64,000 bases of DNA from an uncultured Pelagibacteraceae bacterium. GTDB lineage: Bacteria > Pseudomonadota > Alphaproteobacteria > Pelagibacterales > Pelagibacteraceae. The DNA lies in NCBI GenBank assembly GCA_902617625.1, contig CACMXJ010000001.1, positions 77,001-141,000 on the forward strand, given 5' to 3'. A model generated the notes under the pieces. That model saw only the letters and a list, made by a program, of their open reading frames with translations. It had not been told where the DNA came from and made no database searches. The position numbers and the translations under genes were made by a program. The number at the start of each line of letters is the position of its first letter. The first letter of the stretch is position 1. Of the stretch, positions 44,248-54,497 are shown one piece after another.

Positions 44248-44753
44248 TTATAATTAGTTAACCACTTCATAAATTTTTCATCAATGAAGTCGATTGATCC
44301 AATTATCCTCGCAAACTCTAGTCCCTCTCTATTAAAAAAAATAGTTGTGGGAAGACCTCTTAATTTGAATTTCTTTGCCAATGTATTAGGGGAGTCAAAA
44401 TATATTTCTAAATTTTTTATTTTCAAATCTTCAAAGAAAGTTAGAGATTTTTGATAAGTATCCTTACCAATGTTTATAGGAAATATCTTAAGATTATCCA
44501 AATTAGGGTTTTCAGTTAATAAATCCAAAGATGGCATTTCATCTTTGCATGGAGCACACCAAGTTGCCCAAAAATTCAATATAACTAGATTTCCCTTAAA
44601 ATCATTTAAGTTTATTTCTTTATTTTTGATGTCTAAAAACGTTATATCACCGTAATTTTTTAACTCTTTATTAATGACTAAATTTTTTATATCGGTAGCT
44701 TCACTAGCAAAAGAATTTGATAGCATTAAAATAAATATTATTAATAATCTCAT
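44244..44753 (-). CDS. TlpA-family thioredoxin-like protein
   Basis: Signal peptide plus LNFWATWCAPCKDEMPSL and LRGLPTTIFFNREG. Confidence 0.9.
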   Translation of the reverse strand: MRLLIIFILMLSNSFASEATDIKNLVINKELKNYGDITFLDIKNKEINLNDFKGNLVILNFWATWCAPCKDEMPSLDLLTENPNLDNLKIFPINIGKDTYQKSLTFFEDLKIKNLEIYFDSPNTLAKKFKLRGLPTTIFFNREGLEFARIIGSIDFIDEKFMKWLTNYN

Positions 44754-44777
44754 TTTAAAAAGGTATAATTAACTATC

Positions 44778-46169
44778 ATGGTAAAAAATAAAAACAACCA
44801 GACAATATGGAACACAAGAATTAAAAATAATTCATCTAATCTCTCACAAAAAATAGGCAGCTCTATTGATGTAGATAAAAGACTTTATAAAGAAGACATA
44901 AATAGTTCTATTGCTCATGTAGAAATGTTGTTTAAACAAAAAATAATTTCTTTTAGAGCAAAAAATAAAATAATTTACGGACTAAATAAAATTGAAAAAG
45001 AAATATCCAATAAAAAGTTTGAATTTAATAAAAAATATGAAGACATTCATATAAATATTGAAAAACGATTATTTGAAATAATTGGTGAAGAAGCTGGGTA
45101 TGTTCACACAGCAAGATCTAGAAACGATCAAGTAATTACCGACTTTAAAATCTGGATTAAATCTGCAAATCATAAAATTACCATGATGTTAAATAACGTA
45201 ATTAAAAGTTCAATTAATTTAGCTGAAAAAAATGTAGATACTATTATGCCAGGTTTTACTCATTTGAAAAATGCACAAGCAGTTTCATTTGCACATTATC
45301 TAATGGCATACGTAGAGATGTTTAAAAGAGACAAAGACAGATTTAAGGGTAATCTAAACAGTTTAAATGAAAACCCATTAGGTGTTGCTGCACTGACTGG
45401 AACCTCATTTAATATTGACAGAAATTATACGACAAAAAAACTTGGTTTTGAAAGGCCAACAAATAATTCAATCGATACTGTAGCAGATAGAGATTTTGTC
45501 TTGGATTTTCTTTACAGTGTTTCTGTTTGTTCATTACATTTATCAAGGGTATCTGAGGAATTAATTATCTGGAATTCTGATGGTTTCAATCTAATTAATC
45601 TTTCAGACAAAATAGTAACAGGTTCCTCAATAATGCCACAAAAAAAAAATCCTGATCTTTTAGAATACTTAAGAGGTAAATCAGGAACTACTTTCGGTAA
45701 TTTGTTTTCAATGTTCACTATATTAAAAGGATTGCCTCTTTCGTACTTTAAAGACCTTCAAGATGATAAAGAAATCATTTTTAAATCCTATGATGTGCTT
45801 TTTGAAAGTTTAAAAATATTTAATGAAATTCTTAAGAATGTAAGTCCTAATAAAAAAAGAATGCTTGAATTAGCTTACTCTGGATACATTACTGCGACAG
45901 ATTTAGCTGATTATCTTGTGAGAAATAATTCAATGTCTTTCCGAAAAGCCTACCAAAAAACAGCTTTACTTGTGAATTTAGCTGAAAAAAAAAAGAAAAA
46001 ACTAAATGAATTATCCATGGAAGACCTAAAAAAGATAGAGCCAACATTAACAAATGATGTAATAAAAGTGTTTGATTTAAAGAATTCTGTAAATTCAAAA
46101 AAATCTTATGGTGGAACGTCTTTTGATAATATCAAAAAAATGATAAAGAAATATAAAAAGTCAAGATGA
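44778..46169 (+). CDS. argH: Argininosuccinate lyase
   Basis: HTARSRNDQVITDFKIW, TGSSIMPQKKNPDLLEYLRGKSG. Confidence 0.96.
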   Translation: MVKNKNNQTIWNTRIKNNSSNLSQKIGSSIDVDKRLYKEDINSSIAHVEMLFKQKIISFRAKNKIIYGLNKIEKEISNKKFEFNKKYEDIHINIEKRLFEIIGEEAGYVHTARSRNDQVITDFKIWIKSANHKITMMLNNVIKSSINLAEKNVDTIMPGFTHLKNAQAVSFAHYLMAYVEMFKRDKDRFKGNLNSLNENPLGVAALTGTSFNIDRNYTTKKLGFERPTNNSIDTVADRDFVLDFLYSVSVCSLHLSRVSEELIIWNSDGFNLINLSDKIVTGSSIMPQKKNPDLLEYLRGKSGTTFGNLFSMFTILKGLPLSYFKDLQDDKEIIFKSYDVLFESLKIFNEILKNVSPNKKRMLELAYSGYITATDLADYLVRNNSMSFRKAYQKTALLVNLAEKKKKKLNELSMEDLKKIEPTLTNDVIKVFDLKNSVNSKKSYGGTSFDNIKKMIKKYKKSR

Positions 46170-46300
46170 TTAAAAAAATTACATTTGTTATTTTAGTTTG
46201 CTGTATTTTAGTTTCTTGTGGGAAAAAAGGAGATCCTGAATATAAATCCTCAATAGAAGAAATTAAAGTATCAACAATTATAATTAACAAAGTTTCATGA
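46166..46300 (+). CDS. Small lipoprotein (LptM-like), 44 aa
   Basis: MIKKITFVILVCCILVSCGKKGDPEYKSS...; lipobox VSC followed by GKKGDP; ATGA overlaps with both argH and lysA. Confidence 0.85.
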   Translation: MIKKITFVILVCCILVSCGKKGDPEYKSSIEEIKVSTIIINKVS

Positions 46301-47511
46301 AATATATAAACAAAAGACTGACAGTAGAGAAAGTCAACTTTCAGCGAATGGCCAAAAAATTTGGAACACCTCTTTATTGTTATTCATATTCAAAATTAAA
46401 AGAAAATGTATATAAATTTAAAGAAAATTTTAAATCTTTTTCACCTTTAATTTGTTTTGCAATTAAATCTAACACTAATGTTAATTTAATTAGAGAAATT
46501 AAAAAATTAGGTTTAGGGGCCGATGTAGTTTCTTTAGGTGAACTTATGATAGCCTTAAAAGCAGGAATTAAGCCTAATAAAATAGTATTTTCTGGAGTTG
46601 GGAAAACTTCTAGTGAATTAAATTTTGCAATAAATAAAAAGATACTGCTTATTAATGCTGAATCATTGAGTGAGATAATTGAAATAAATAGAATTGCTAA
46701 ATTAAGAAATAAAAAAGTTAGTGTCGGAATTAGACTTAATCCTAACACAGACGCAAAAACACTTAATCAAATTTCCACTGGAAAAAAAGAGAATAAGTTT
46801 GGGGTAAATAAAGATACATTTCATAAAATTGTAGATTTTTGTAAAAATTCGAAAAATATAAACTTAAAATGTTTGAGTGTTCATATAGGAAGTCAAATTT
46901 TAGATCATAAGCCTTATGGAAAAATGCTTAAAGCTGTTAGCTACATCTTAGATAAAACTAATCATCAATTTGAATTTGTAGATTTAGGTGGAGGTATGGG
47001 CATTAGTTATTTTAATAAAAATAAGATACTAAATTACAAAAAGTATAATGCTGCAATAAATAATTTTCTTAAAAAACATAAAGTAAAAATTATATTTGAA
47101 CCAGGTAGATCTATAATTGGAAATACCGGTATACTAATAAGTAAAGTCCTTTATATTAAAGATAGTGGTAGAAAGAAATTTATAATTTTAGATGCTGCTA
47201 TGAATGATTTAATGAGACCCGCACTATATGGAGCATTTCATAGAACATTGCCAGTAATAAAATCTAATAAGATGTCAAATAAAACATATGAATTTGTTGG
47301 TCCAATTTGTGAAAGCACCGATAAATTTATAACCTTAAAAAAATTTCAAAAATTAAAAGAAAAAGATTTAATAGCTATATGTGATGTTGGCGCTTATGGT
47401 ATGTCGTTAAGCTCTAATTACAATCTTAGACCTAAATCAATAGAATTATTAATTAAAGGTTCAAAAATTAACGTAATTAGAAAAAGACAAAAGCTCACAG
47501 AAATAATCTAG
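46297..47511 (+). CDS. lysA: Diaminopimelate decarboxylase
   Basis: CFAIKSNTNVNLI, LSVHIGSQI, FVDLGGGMGISY, EPGRSIIGN, GAYGMSLSSNYN. Confidence 0.96.
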   Translation: MKYINKRLTVEKVNFQRMAKKFGTPLYCYSYSKLKENVYKFKENFKSFSPLICFAIKSNTNVNLIREIKKLGLGADVVSLGELMIALKAGIKPNKIVFSGVGKTSSELNFAINKKILLINAESLSEIIEINRIAKLRNKKVSVGIRLNPNTDAKTLNQISTGKKENKFGVNKDTFHKIVDFCKNSKNINLKCLSVHIGSQILDHKPYGKMLKAVSYILDKTNHQFEFVDLGGGMGISYFNKNKILNYKKYNAAINNFLKKHKVKIIFEPGRSIIGNTGILISKVLYIKDSGRKKFIILDAAMNDLMRPALYGAFHRTLPVIKSNKMSNKTYEFVGPICESTDKFITLKKFQKLKEKDLIAICDVGAYGMSLSSNYNLRPKSIELLIKGSKINVIRKRQKLTEII

Positions 47512-47522
47512 CTTTTGATAAA

Positions 47523-48224
47523 ATGTTAAGAAACTTTATATTTTCATCATTTTTTTTTACTGGAATTATAATTATTTTAATATTTTTTTTACCCTCATTT
47601 TTCTTACCTAAAAAAGTAGTTTTATTAGGTGGCAAGTTAATGGGTCACTGGACAGGTTTTTGCTTAAAATTTTTTCTCTCAACAAAAGTTATAACAAAAG
47701 GAAAAGAAAATATTATTAAAAACGAAAAATTTTTTATAGCAGCGTCACATCAATCAATGTTTGAAACTTTCTTTCTTCAAACTTTATTTAACTCACCAGT
47801 ATTTATTCTTAAGAGAGAATTATTACTAATACCTATATTTGGATGGTATCTAAAAAAAATTGGTTCTATATCAATTAAGAGAGGTCAGATAACAAAAGAT
47901 AATCTTAGTTTTTATGATGAAATCTCAAATATGGTTAAAAGTTCGGATAGACCTCTAATAATTTTTCCTCAAGGAACTAGAGTTTTGCCAAATGAGAGGC
48001 CACCTTTTAAAAAAGGAGCATCTAGAATTTATGAGAAACTTAATATTGCATGTCAGCCTATTGCAATAAATTCAGGACATGTTTGGCCTAAAATAGGAAA
48101 AAAAGCTTATAATAAAATAATTACAGTATCGATTTTGCCTAAGATAAATAAAAACTTAAAAAAAGAGGAATTTCTTAAAACTTTAGAAAATAGAATTTAC
48201 TCAGAATTAGATCTTATAAATTAA
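47523..48224 (+). CDS. 1-acyl-sn-glycerol-3-phosphate acyltransferase
   Basis: AASHQSMFETFFLQ (HxxxxE variant HQSMFE) and IIFPQGTRVLPNERPPFKKG. Confidence 0.88.
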   Translation: MLRNFIFSSFFFTGIIIILIFFLPSFFLPKKVVLLGGKLMGHWTGFCLKFFLSTKVITKGKENIIKNEKFFIAASHQSMFETFFLQTLFNSPVFILKRELLLIPIFGWYLKKIGSISIKRGQITKDNLSFYDEISNMVKSSDRPLIIFPQGTRVLPNERPPFKKGASRIYEKLNIACQPIAINSGHVWPKIGKKAYNKIITVSILPKINKNLKKEEFLKTLENRIYSELDLIN

Positions 48225-49333
48225 CCCTTCATCGGCATTACAACGTAAATACTATCAAAATCGCTTGGATCTTTAATTAGTGCTGGGGATCCAGTATCAT
48301 TAAAGTATAGCTCTATTTTTTCTCCTTCAAGCTGGGACGCAACATCAATTAAATATCTTGAATTAAAACTGATTTCTAAATCATGATCAAATTTAACATT
48401 CAACGTCTCTTTACCATCTCCAGAGTTAGTATTGTTAACTGAAAGATTTAGATTATCCTTAGATAATTGAAACTTTACACCGTCTTTTTTATCAAGTGAA
48501 ACCGAAGCTACTCTATCAATAGATCCTAAAAACACTTTTAGATCTGTTTCCATTTTTTTTTGGTTATTTTTTGGAATTACTTGAATATAGTTTGGAAATT
48601 TTCCATCAATTAACTTTGAAATTAAGACGCTATTATTTAACTCAAATTTAATTTTTGATTTCAGATTTGATATTTTTAAATCTCCATCATAATTTTCAAG
48701 TAAATTGCAAAGTTGATAAATGGTTTTTTTTGGTAAAATGATTGGATCAAAGTTTATTTTTTCGTCTAATCTTATTTTTGAAATAGACATTCTATGACTA
48801 TCAGTCGCCACAGCAGTAAGATAAATTTTATCTTCAACTTCTGTTTGATGAAAGTATATTCCGCTCAAGTAATGTCTGGTTTCATCAGTTGATATCGAAA
48901 ATTTGCATTTATTTAAAAGTTTTAAAAAATGTTTTGAATTAATTATAAACTCATTTTGATTAAAATTTTCATCAGTTAAAGGAAACTCTGACGAATTAAT
49001 ACAATTTAAATTAAATATTGATTTATCAGACTCTAATTGAAGTTTACTATCACTATTCATTGTTAAATTTATCTTTTTGCCAGAGGAAAATTTTCTCACT
49101 ATATCAAACATTATGGATGAAGTTGTGGTTGTTTTACCATTTTCTAAAATCTCTACGTTATTTATTTGATGAACAAATATCAAATCCAAATCTGTAGCTG
49201 TTATAGTTAATTTTGAATTTTCTGCATCCAATAAAACATTTGATAATATAGGAAGAGTGCTTCTTTTCTCAATAACTCCCTGGCAGTAACTTAACGCCTC
49301 TTGAAGATCATTTTGATTAACATTAAATTTCAT
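48221..49333 (-). CDS. dnaN: DNA polymerase III beta subunit (sliding clamp)
   Basis: MKFNVNQNDLQEALSYCQGVIEKRSTLPILSNVLLDA ... YVVMPMKG. Confidence 0.96.
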   Translation of the reverse strand: MKFNVNQNDLQEALSYCQGVIEKRSTLPILSNVLLDAENSKLTITATDLDLIFVHQINNVEILENGKTTTTSSIMFDIVRKFSSGKKINLTMNSDSKLQLESDKSIFNLNCINSSEFPLTDENFNQNEFIINSKHFLKLLNKCKFSISTDETRHYLSGIYFHQTEVEDKIYLTAVATDSHRMSISKIRLDEKINFDPIILPKKTIYQLCNLLENYDGDLKISNLKSKIKFELNNSVLISKLIDGKFPNYIQVIPKNNQKKMETDLKVFLGSIDRVASVSLDKKDGVKFQLSKDNLNLSVNNTNSGDGKETLNVKFDHDLEISFNSRYLIDVASQLEGEKIELYFNDTGSPALIKDPSDFDSIYVVMPMKG

Positions 49334-50729
49334 CTTGCTTGTTATATAAAATTATATTTTTTAATTTGTTAATGTTATCATTCATCTCAGGATTATTTTC
49401 CTTTAATTTTTCAATAGTTTTTACAGAATGGATTATTGTCGTATGATCTCTATTAGAAAATTCCCGTCCTATTTCAGGTAAAGATTTTGTAGTTAAAATT
49501 TTAGTTAAATAAATTGCTGTTTGTCTCGGTCTAACTAAATATCTAGATCTTCTAGAGGATAACATTTCATTTTTACTGATTTTAAAAAATTTACAAACAA
49601 CTGTTTGAATTATATCAATATTTACAGTGTTTTCTTTTAAGTTTAACAAGTCTTTTAAAACAACTTTTGTTTCGGCTAAACTTGGCAATTTATTATAAAT
49701 TCTTGAAAAGGATGCAATACGATTTATTGCTCCAATTAATTCTCTAATATTTGTTTTTATCTTTGTGCTTATAAGATCTTGAATTTCATCCGAAATATTT
49801 AATTTCTCCGAATACAAAGTAGTTAGTTCATTAATTTTATGATTTAGAATTTTTTTTCTAAGATCGTATTCAGGTTTTTGAATATCAACTACTAAACCTC
49901 CAGAAAAACGGGATTTAATCCTTTCTTGAATTCTCATTAACTTATTTGGAGGTCTGTCTGCAGAAACAATTATTTGTGACCCTTTTTCTAAAAGTGCATT
50001 GAAAGTGTGAAAAAACTCCTCTTGCATAGCCTCTTTTCCATTCATAAATTGAATGTCATCTATTAATAATACATCTGTATTTCTGAAGTATTCTTTAAAT
50101 TTAACCATATCATTAGATTTTATTGACTTAACAAATTGGTACATAAAACGTTCAGCAGAAATAAACATAACTTTTTTATTCTTATTCATTTGATGACCAA
50201 TAGAATTTAATAGGTGTGTTTTTCCGAGTCCCACACCTCCATAGATGTAAAGTGGATTATAGTATGAAAAATTTTCAGAAACTTTTAATGAAGCTTCAAA
50301 TGCTATTTTGTTACTTGACCCAGTTAAAAAATTTTCAAATCTTTTATTTGGATCTATTCGAGTATATTGAAGATGAGTATCTTTTATAAAAGAAACTTTT
50401 TCATCTTTAACTGTTTGGCTAAGATCAATTGAGCTTTCAAGTTTTTTATCTCTATTTTCAATTATCTTAAATTCTATTCTTATAATTTCTTTTTTATGTT
50501 TTTTTATATTTTGTAATATTTGATCTAAATATCTTGATGTAATCCAATCTCTAATAAATCTAGTTGGCACAGACAACAAGATATAATTATTAAATTCTTC
50601 TACTAATTTTATTTTTCTAATCCAACTTTCATAAACTTCTGTGCCTAATTTTAATCTCAATTCAGACTGAATAAGTTCCCAATCTAAATTAAATCTTTCT
50701 AAGTTTTTATTAGTAAATGTGTTAATCAT
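49323..50729 (-). CDS. dnaA: Chromosomal replication initiator protein DnaA
   Basis: YNPLYIYGGVGLGKTHLLNSIGH, DVLLIDDIQFM, FSNRDHTTIIHSVKTIEKL. Confidence 0.96.
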   Translation of the reverse strand: MINTFTNKNLERFNLDWELIQSELRLKLGTEVYESWIRKIKLVEEFNNYILLSVPTRFIRDWITSRYLDQILQNIKKHKKEIIRIEFKIIENRDKKLESSIDLSQTVKDEKVSFIKDTHLQYTRIDPNKRFENFLTGSSNKIAFEASLKVSENFSYYNPLYIYGGVGLGKTHLLNSIGHQMNKNKKVMFISAERFMYQFVKSIKSNDMVKFKEYFRNTDVLLIDDIQFMNGKEAMQEEFFHTFNALLEKGSQIIVSADRPPNKLMRIQERIKSRFSGGLVVDIQKPEYDLRKKILNHKINELTTLYSEKLNISDEIQDLISTKIKTNIRELIGAINRIASFSRIYNKLPSLAETKVVLKDLLNLKENTVNIDIIQTVVCKFFKISKNEMLSSRRSRYLVRPRQTAIYLTKILTTKSLPEIGREFSNRDHTTIIHSVKTIEKLKENNPEMNDNINKLKNIILYNKQDEI

Positions 50730-51007
50730 CCTTTTTTTTTGGGGAGAGTCCAGTTAGATCTATAATAAAATTATTGCAACAAATTATTTCTATTTGGAAA
50801 AAAAAAATAAAATCTACGATTGTGTAAAAAAATTTTTTTTTAAAAATTTCTTTGACAAAAAGAATTTTTATGCATCAAAAGAAAATAAAATTTATAATTG
50901 AATTAAATATATTATTTTTTTACTAATTCTAAATATTGTAAATTAAAGTCAATATCTAATATATGATGCGTATTCTTTAAGTTGAATCAACTTGAGGTAT
51001 AGAACAA

Positions 51008-51268
51008 TTACAATGAAGCAATTTTTCTTGTTATTCTAGAAACATTTCTTGAAGCATTTTGTTTTTTTACAATTCCGGTTTTTGCTACTTTCATTAGTTC
51101 AGAATTCAACTTGGGTAAGAATTTTAATGCCTCGGGTTTCTTTTTATTTTCTATCAATGCGTTCATTTTTTTTAGTGCATTTTTATATCTGCTTTTCCTA
51201 GCTTTATTAACAGATGTTTGCTTTGATATTCTTCTTATTCTTTTTATTGCTGATTTTGTATTAGCCAT
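51008..51268 (-). CDS. rpsT: 30S ribosomal protein S20
   Basis: MANTKSAIKRIRRISKQTSVNKARKSRYKNALKK ... KTGIVKKQNASRNVSRITRKI. Confidence 0.95.
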   Translation of the reverse strand: MANTKSAIKRIRRISKQTSVNKARKSRYKNALKKMNALIENKKKPEALKFLPKLNSELMKVAKTGIVKKQNASRNVSRITRKIASL

Positions 51269-51319
51269 TATTTTGCAGGGGTATATCTGCTTAAATTGAT
51301 ATGGTCAATAATATATTTA

Positions 51320-52183
51320 TTATTTTTGACATATTTTGCAGTAAAAAGTTGATCTATTTGATTGAATAATTTTATCTATAGTGCCTAGACAATTTGATCT
51401 TTTACAATTTTTTTTATCTCTACCGTAAACTTTAAATTTTTTTTGAAATTGACCTGTGTCACCGGTTGTATTTTTAAAATCTCTAATAGTTGATCCACCT
51501 TCTTTAATAGCTCTATACAAAATTTTTTTTGAATTTTTAATTATTTTTTTTAATTGGGATTTGTGTAGATCTTTAGCTGGAGTAAGTGGATTTATTTTAG
51601 ATGAATATAATATCTCACATGCATAAATATTACCTATTCCAGAAACAAATTTTTGATCTAATAAAAAACCTTTAATATCTTTCTTCTTTTCTTTAAAAAA
51701 ATTTGTAAGATAATTCAAATTGAATTTCTTATCGAAAGGTTCTGGACCATAATTTTTAAATAAATTTTTTAAATTTTCTTTATCTTTTATAAACAAGAAA
51801 AAACCAAATCTTCTAGGATCATTATAAATTAACTTGATATCATCAAAAAAAAATTCAATGTGATTATGTTTTTTTGGTAAGATTGGGGAATGATAAAAAC
51901 TAGTGTTTGTAAGTAAGTTTTTTTTCTTATTTTTGATTATGTGAATTGTTCCTGACATACCTAAATGAATTACACAAAAACTTTTATTTTGGAACATTAG
52001 GATTATATATTTTGAAAATCTTTGTATATTTGAAATAAATTGATTCTTTAACTTATTTTCAAAATATGGTTTTAGTTTAAATCTTAAATTTCTGTTTCTA
52101 ACTAAAACTTTATTGATTTTTTTAGCTTTTATATTTTTTGATAATGATTGTCGTACAATTTCTACTTCTGGTAATTCTGGCAT
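51320..52183 (-). CDS. mutM: Formamidopyrimidine-DNA glycosylase
   Basis: MPELPEVEIVRQSL, QKFVSGIGNIYACEILYSSKINP, C-terminal zinc finger. Confidence 0.95.
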   Translation of the reverse strand: MPELPEVEIVRQSLSKNIKAKKINKVLVRNRNLRFKLKPYFENKLKNQFISNIQRFSKYIILMFQNKSFCVIHLGMSGTIHIIKNKKKNLLTNTSFYHSPILPKKHNHIEFFFDDIKLIYNDPRRFGFFLFIKDKENLKNLFKNYGPEPFDKKFNLNYLTNFFKEKKKDIKGFLLDQKFVSGIGNIYACEILYSSKINPLTPAKDLHKSQLKKIIKNSKKILYRAIKEGGSTIRDFKNTTGDTGQFQKKFKVYGRDKKNCKRSNCLGTIDKIIQSNRSTFYCKICQK

Positions 52184-52216
52184 TTAATATTATATTAAAG
52201 GAATAATTTTTTTAAA

Positions 52217-52921
52217 ATGCAACAAATTCTTCAAAATAAAAAAGGTCTTGTACAAAATGTTTTTGATCAAGTTTTTGATAAATATGATTTAATGAATGAT
52301 TGTATGTCTCTTGGGATACATAGATTGTGGAAAAAAGATCTAATAAATATGATGGGTCCATCTAAAGGTAAAAATTTAATCGATGTCGCTTGTGGTACTG
52401 GGGATGTTGGAAAACTTTATTTAGATAATACAGCTATTGATAGTCAAATAACTTGTGTCGATCCTAACAAAGGAATGATTGATAAAGGTAAAAAAAAATT
52501 GGCAAATTATAAAAATATCAAATGGGTTGTTTCGAAAGCTGAAAAACTGCCCTTTCAAAATAATTCATTTGATTACTATACAATCAGTTTTGGATTAAGA
52601 AATACTGAAAGCTTAGAAAAATCTTTATCTGAGGCCTACAGAGTATTAAAACCTGGAGGGAGATTTTTTTGTTTAGAGTTTTCTAAAATACAAAATAAAA
52701 AATTAGAATTTATTTATAAACAATATTCTAAACTTATTCCTATAGTAGGAAAATATATTGTCGGGCAAAAAGAGCCTTATGAATATTTAATTGAAAGTAT
52801 AGAAAATTTTATCAATCAAGAGGAGTTATTAGATTTAATGAAAAAAAGTTATTTTGAAAAGTGTAATTATAGAAATTTAAGTAATGGGATAGTTTCAATT
52901 CATAGTGGTTGGAAAATTTAA
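52217..52921 (+). CDS. ubiE: Ubiquinone/menaquinone biosynthesis methyltransferase
   Basis: VFDQVFDKYDLMNDCMSLGIHRLWKKDLI, DVACGTGDVG, FGLRNTESLEKSLSEAYRVLKPGGRFFCLEFSK. Confidence 0.95.
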   Translation: MQQILQNKKGLVQNVFDQVFDKYDLMNDCMSLGIHRLWKKDLINMMGPSKGKNLIDVACGTGDVGKLYLDNTAIDSQITCVDPNKGMIDKGKKKLANYKNIKWVVSKAEKLPFQNNSFDYYTISFGLRNTESLEKSLSEAYRVLKPGGRFFCLEFSKIQNKKLEFIYKQYSKLIPIVGKYIVGQKEPYEYLIESIENFINQEELLDLMKKSYFEKCNYRNLSNGIVSIHSGWKI

Positions 52922-54489
52922 TGATTAAAAAAATAATTACATTGTTTAAACTTGGAAGAAAAATTGCAAAATCTGATATTTTAAATATCGTTTCAAAATT
53001 TCAAAAACCACCGTTAGCAATCAAATTATTATTTAAAGTACTTGCATTGTCTTTTTTTGAGAAAAAAGAAATCAATTTAAATAAAAATGAGGGTGAGAGA
53101 TTATCGGATACATTGGAGTCTATGGGCACAACTTTCATCAAACTTGGTCAATTCCTTGCAACAAGACCTGACATTATTGGTGAAGATCTTTCTAAACAAC
53201 TCGAAAATCTTCAGGATAAACTTCCACCGTTTTCATTAGAAGAGGCTAAAAAAATAATAAAAAATGATTTAGGAGAGGATACTTTCAATTCAATTATAAA
53301 TTTAAGTGAACCTGTGGCTGCAGCATCTATAGCTCAAGTTCACAAAGCTCAAATAAATGACAATGGAACATTAAAAGATGTAGCAATTAAAATCTTGAGA
53401 CCAAATATAAAAAAAATTTTTAATGATGAAATAGATGCAATGATGCTTTTTGCTTTTTTGATAGAGTCATTTAAGAAAAAGACAAAAAGATTAAAATTAG
53501 TAGAAGTAGTTTTTTTATTAAAAGAAATTACTAACCTAGAAATGGACCTAAGATTTGAGGCTGCAGCTGCAAATGAATATGCAGAAAATACTAAAAACGA
53601 TGTAGGATTTAGGGTGCCTGAAATTTTTTGGAATTTTACAAATGAAAATGTGATGACATTAGATTGGGTTGATGGAATTTCCATTAGAGAAACAGAGGAG
53701 CTGAAAAAAAGAAATTTAGATATTGAGAAAATTGCAAACGATATTATTCAAAATTTTTTGAGACACGCGGTCAGAGATGGTTTTTTTCATGCGGATATGC
53801 ACCAAGGAAATATATTTATAGATAATAACGGCCATATCGTTCCAATAGATTTTGGAATAATGGGCAGACTCGACAAAATGAGCAAAAGATTTTTAGCAGA
53901 AATATTATTTGGTTTCATTCAAAGAGATTACCGCAAAGTTGCAGAAGTACATTTAGTGGCAGGCTTAGTTCCAAAAGAGGTCCCAATAGATGATCTTGCT
54001 CAAGCATTAAGATCTATTGGAGAACCTATTTTTGGTCAATCCGTCAAAGATATTTCAGGTGGAAAATTATTAAAACAATTATTCGATGTTACAGAAAAAT
54101 TTAACATGCAAACACAACCTCAACTTCTAATGCTACAAAAAACAATGGTCGTTGTGGAAGGTGTAGCTAGAAAATTAAATCCAAATACAAACATTTGGAC
54201 TACATCTAAACCTGTTTTAGAAAATTGGTTAAGAGAAACAAAAGATCCTATGACCGCAATTAATGAGACAATTCAAAGTACTACTGAAGTCATTAAAAGA
54301 TTACCTGAATTCCCAGAAATAATGGATAAAGCTAATCAAGCTCTAACATATTTAGCCAGTGGTCAAATTCCGCAAAATTCAAACTCTTATAACGCTTTAA
54401 ATACAAAAAAATCAGAAATGACCGCTTTTAGAAATCAATCAATTATTGGCTTTTTAGTCCTTGTAATTTTTGGTCTATTGGTATTTTAA
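52909..54489 (+). CDS. ubiB: Ubiquinone biosynthesis protein kinase-like UbiB
   Basis: FIKLGQFLATRPDIIGEDL, AAASIAQVHKAQ, FFHADMHQGNIFIDNNGHIVPIDFGIMGRL. Confidence 0.94.
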   Translation: MENLMIKKIITLFKLGRKIAKSDILNIVSKFQKPPLAIKLLFKVLALSFFEKKEINLNKNEGERLSDTLESMGTTFIKLGQFLATRPDIIGEDLSKQLENLQDKLPPFSLEEAKKIIKNDLGEDTFNSIINLSEPVAAASIAQVHKAQINDNGTLKDVAIKILRPNIKKIFNDEIDAMMLFAFLIESFKKKTKRLKLVEVVFLLKEITNLEMDLRFEAAAANEYAENTKNDVGFRVPEIFWNFTNENVMTLDWVDGISIRETEELKKRNLDIEKIANDIIQNFLRHAVRDGFFHADMHQGNIFIDNNGHIVPIDFGIMGRLDKMSKRFLAEILFGFIQRDYRKVAEVHLVAGLVPKEVPIDDLAQALRSIGEPIFGQSVKDISGGKLLKQLFDVTEKFNMQTQPQLLMLQKTMVVVEGVARKLNPNTNIWTTSKPVLENWLRETKDPMTAINETIQSTTEVIKRLPEFPEIMDKANQALTYLASGQIPQNSNSYNALNTKKSEMTAFRNQSIIGFLVLVIFGLLVF

Positions 54490-54497
54490 TCCATTTC

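Noticed and set aside
50730-51007. Replication origin call upstream of dnaA
   Set aside because: No convincing cluster of DnaA boxes was found by eye; listed only as a gap of interest.
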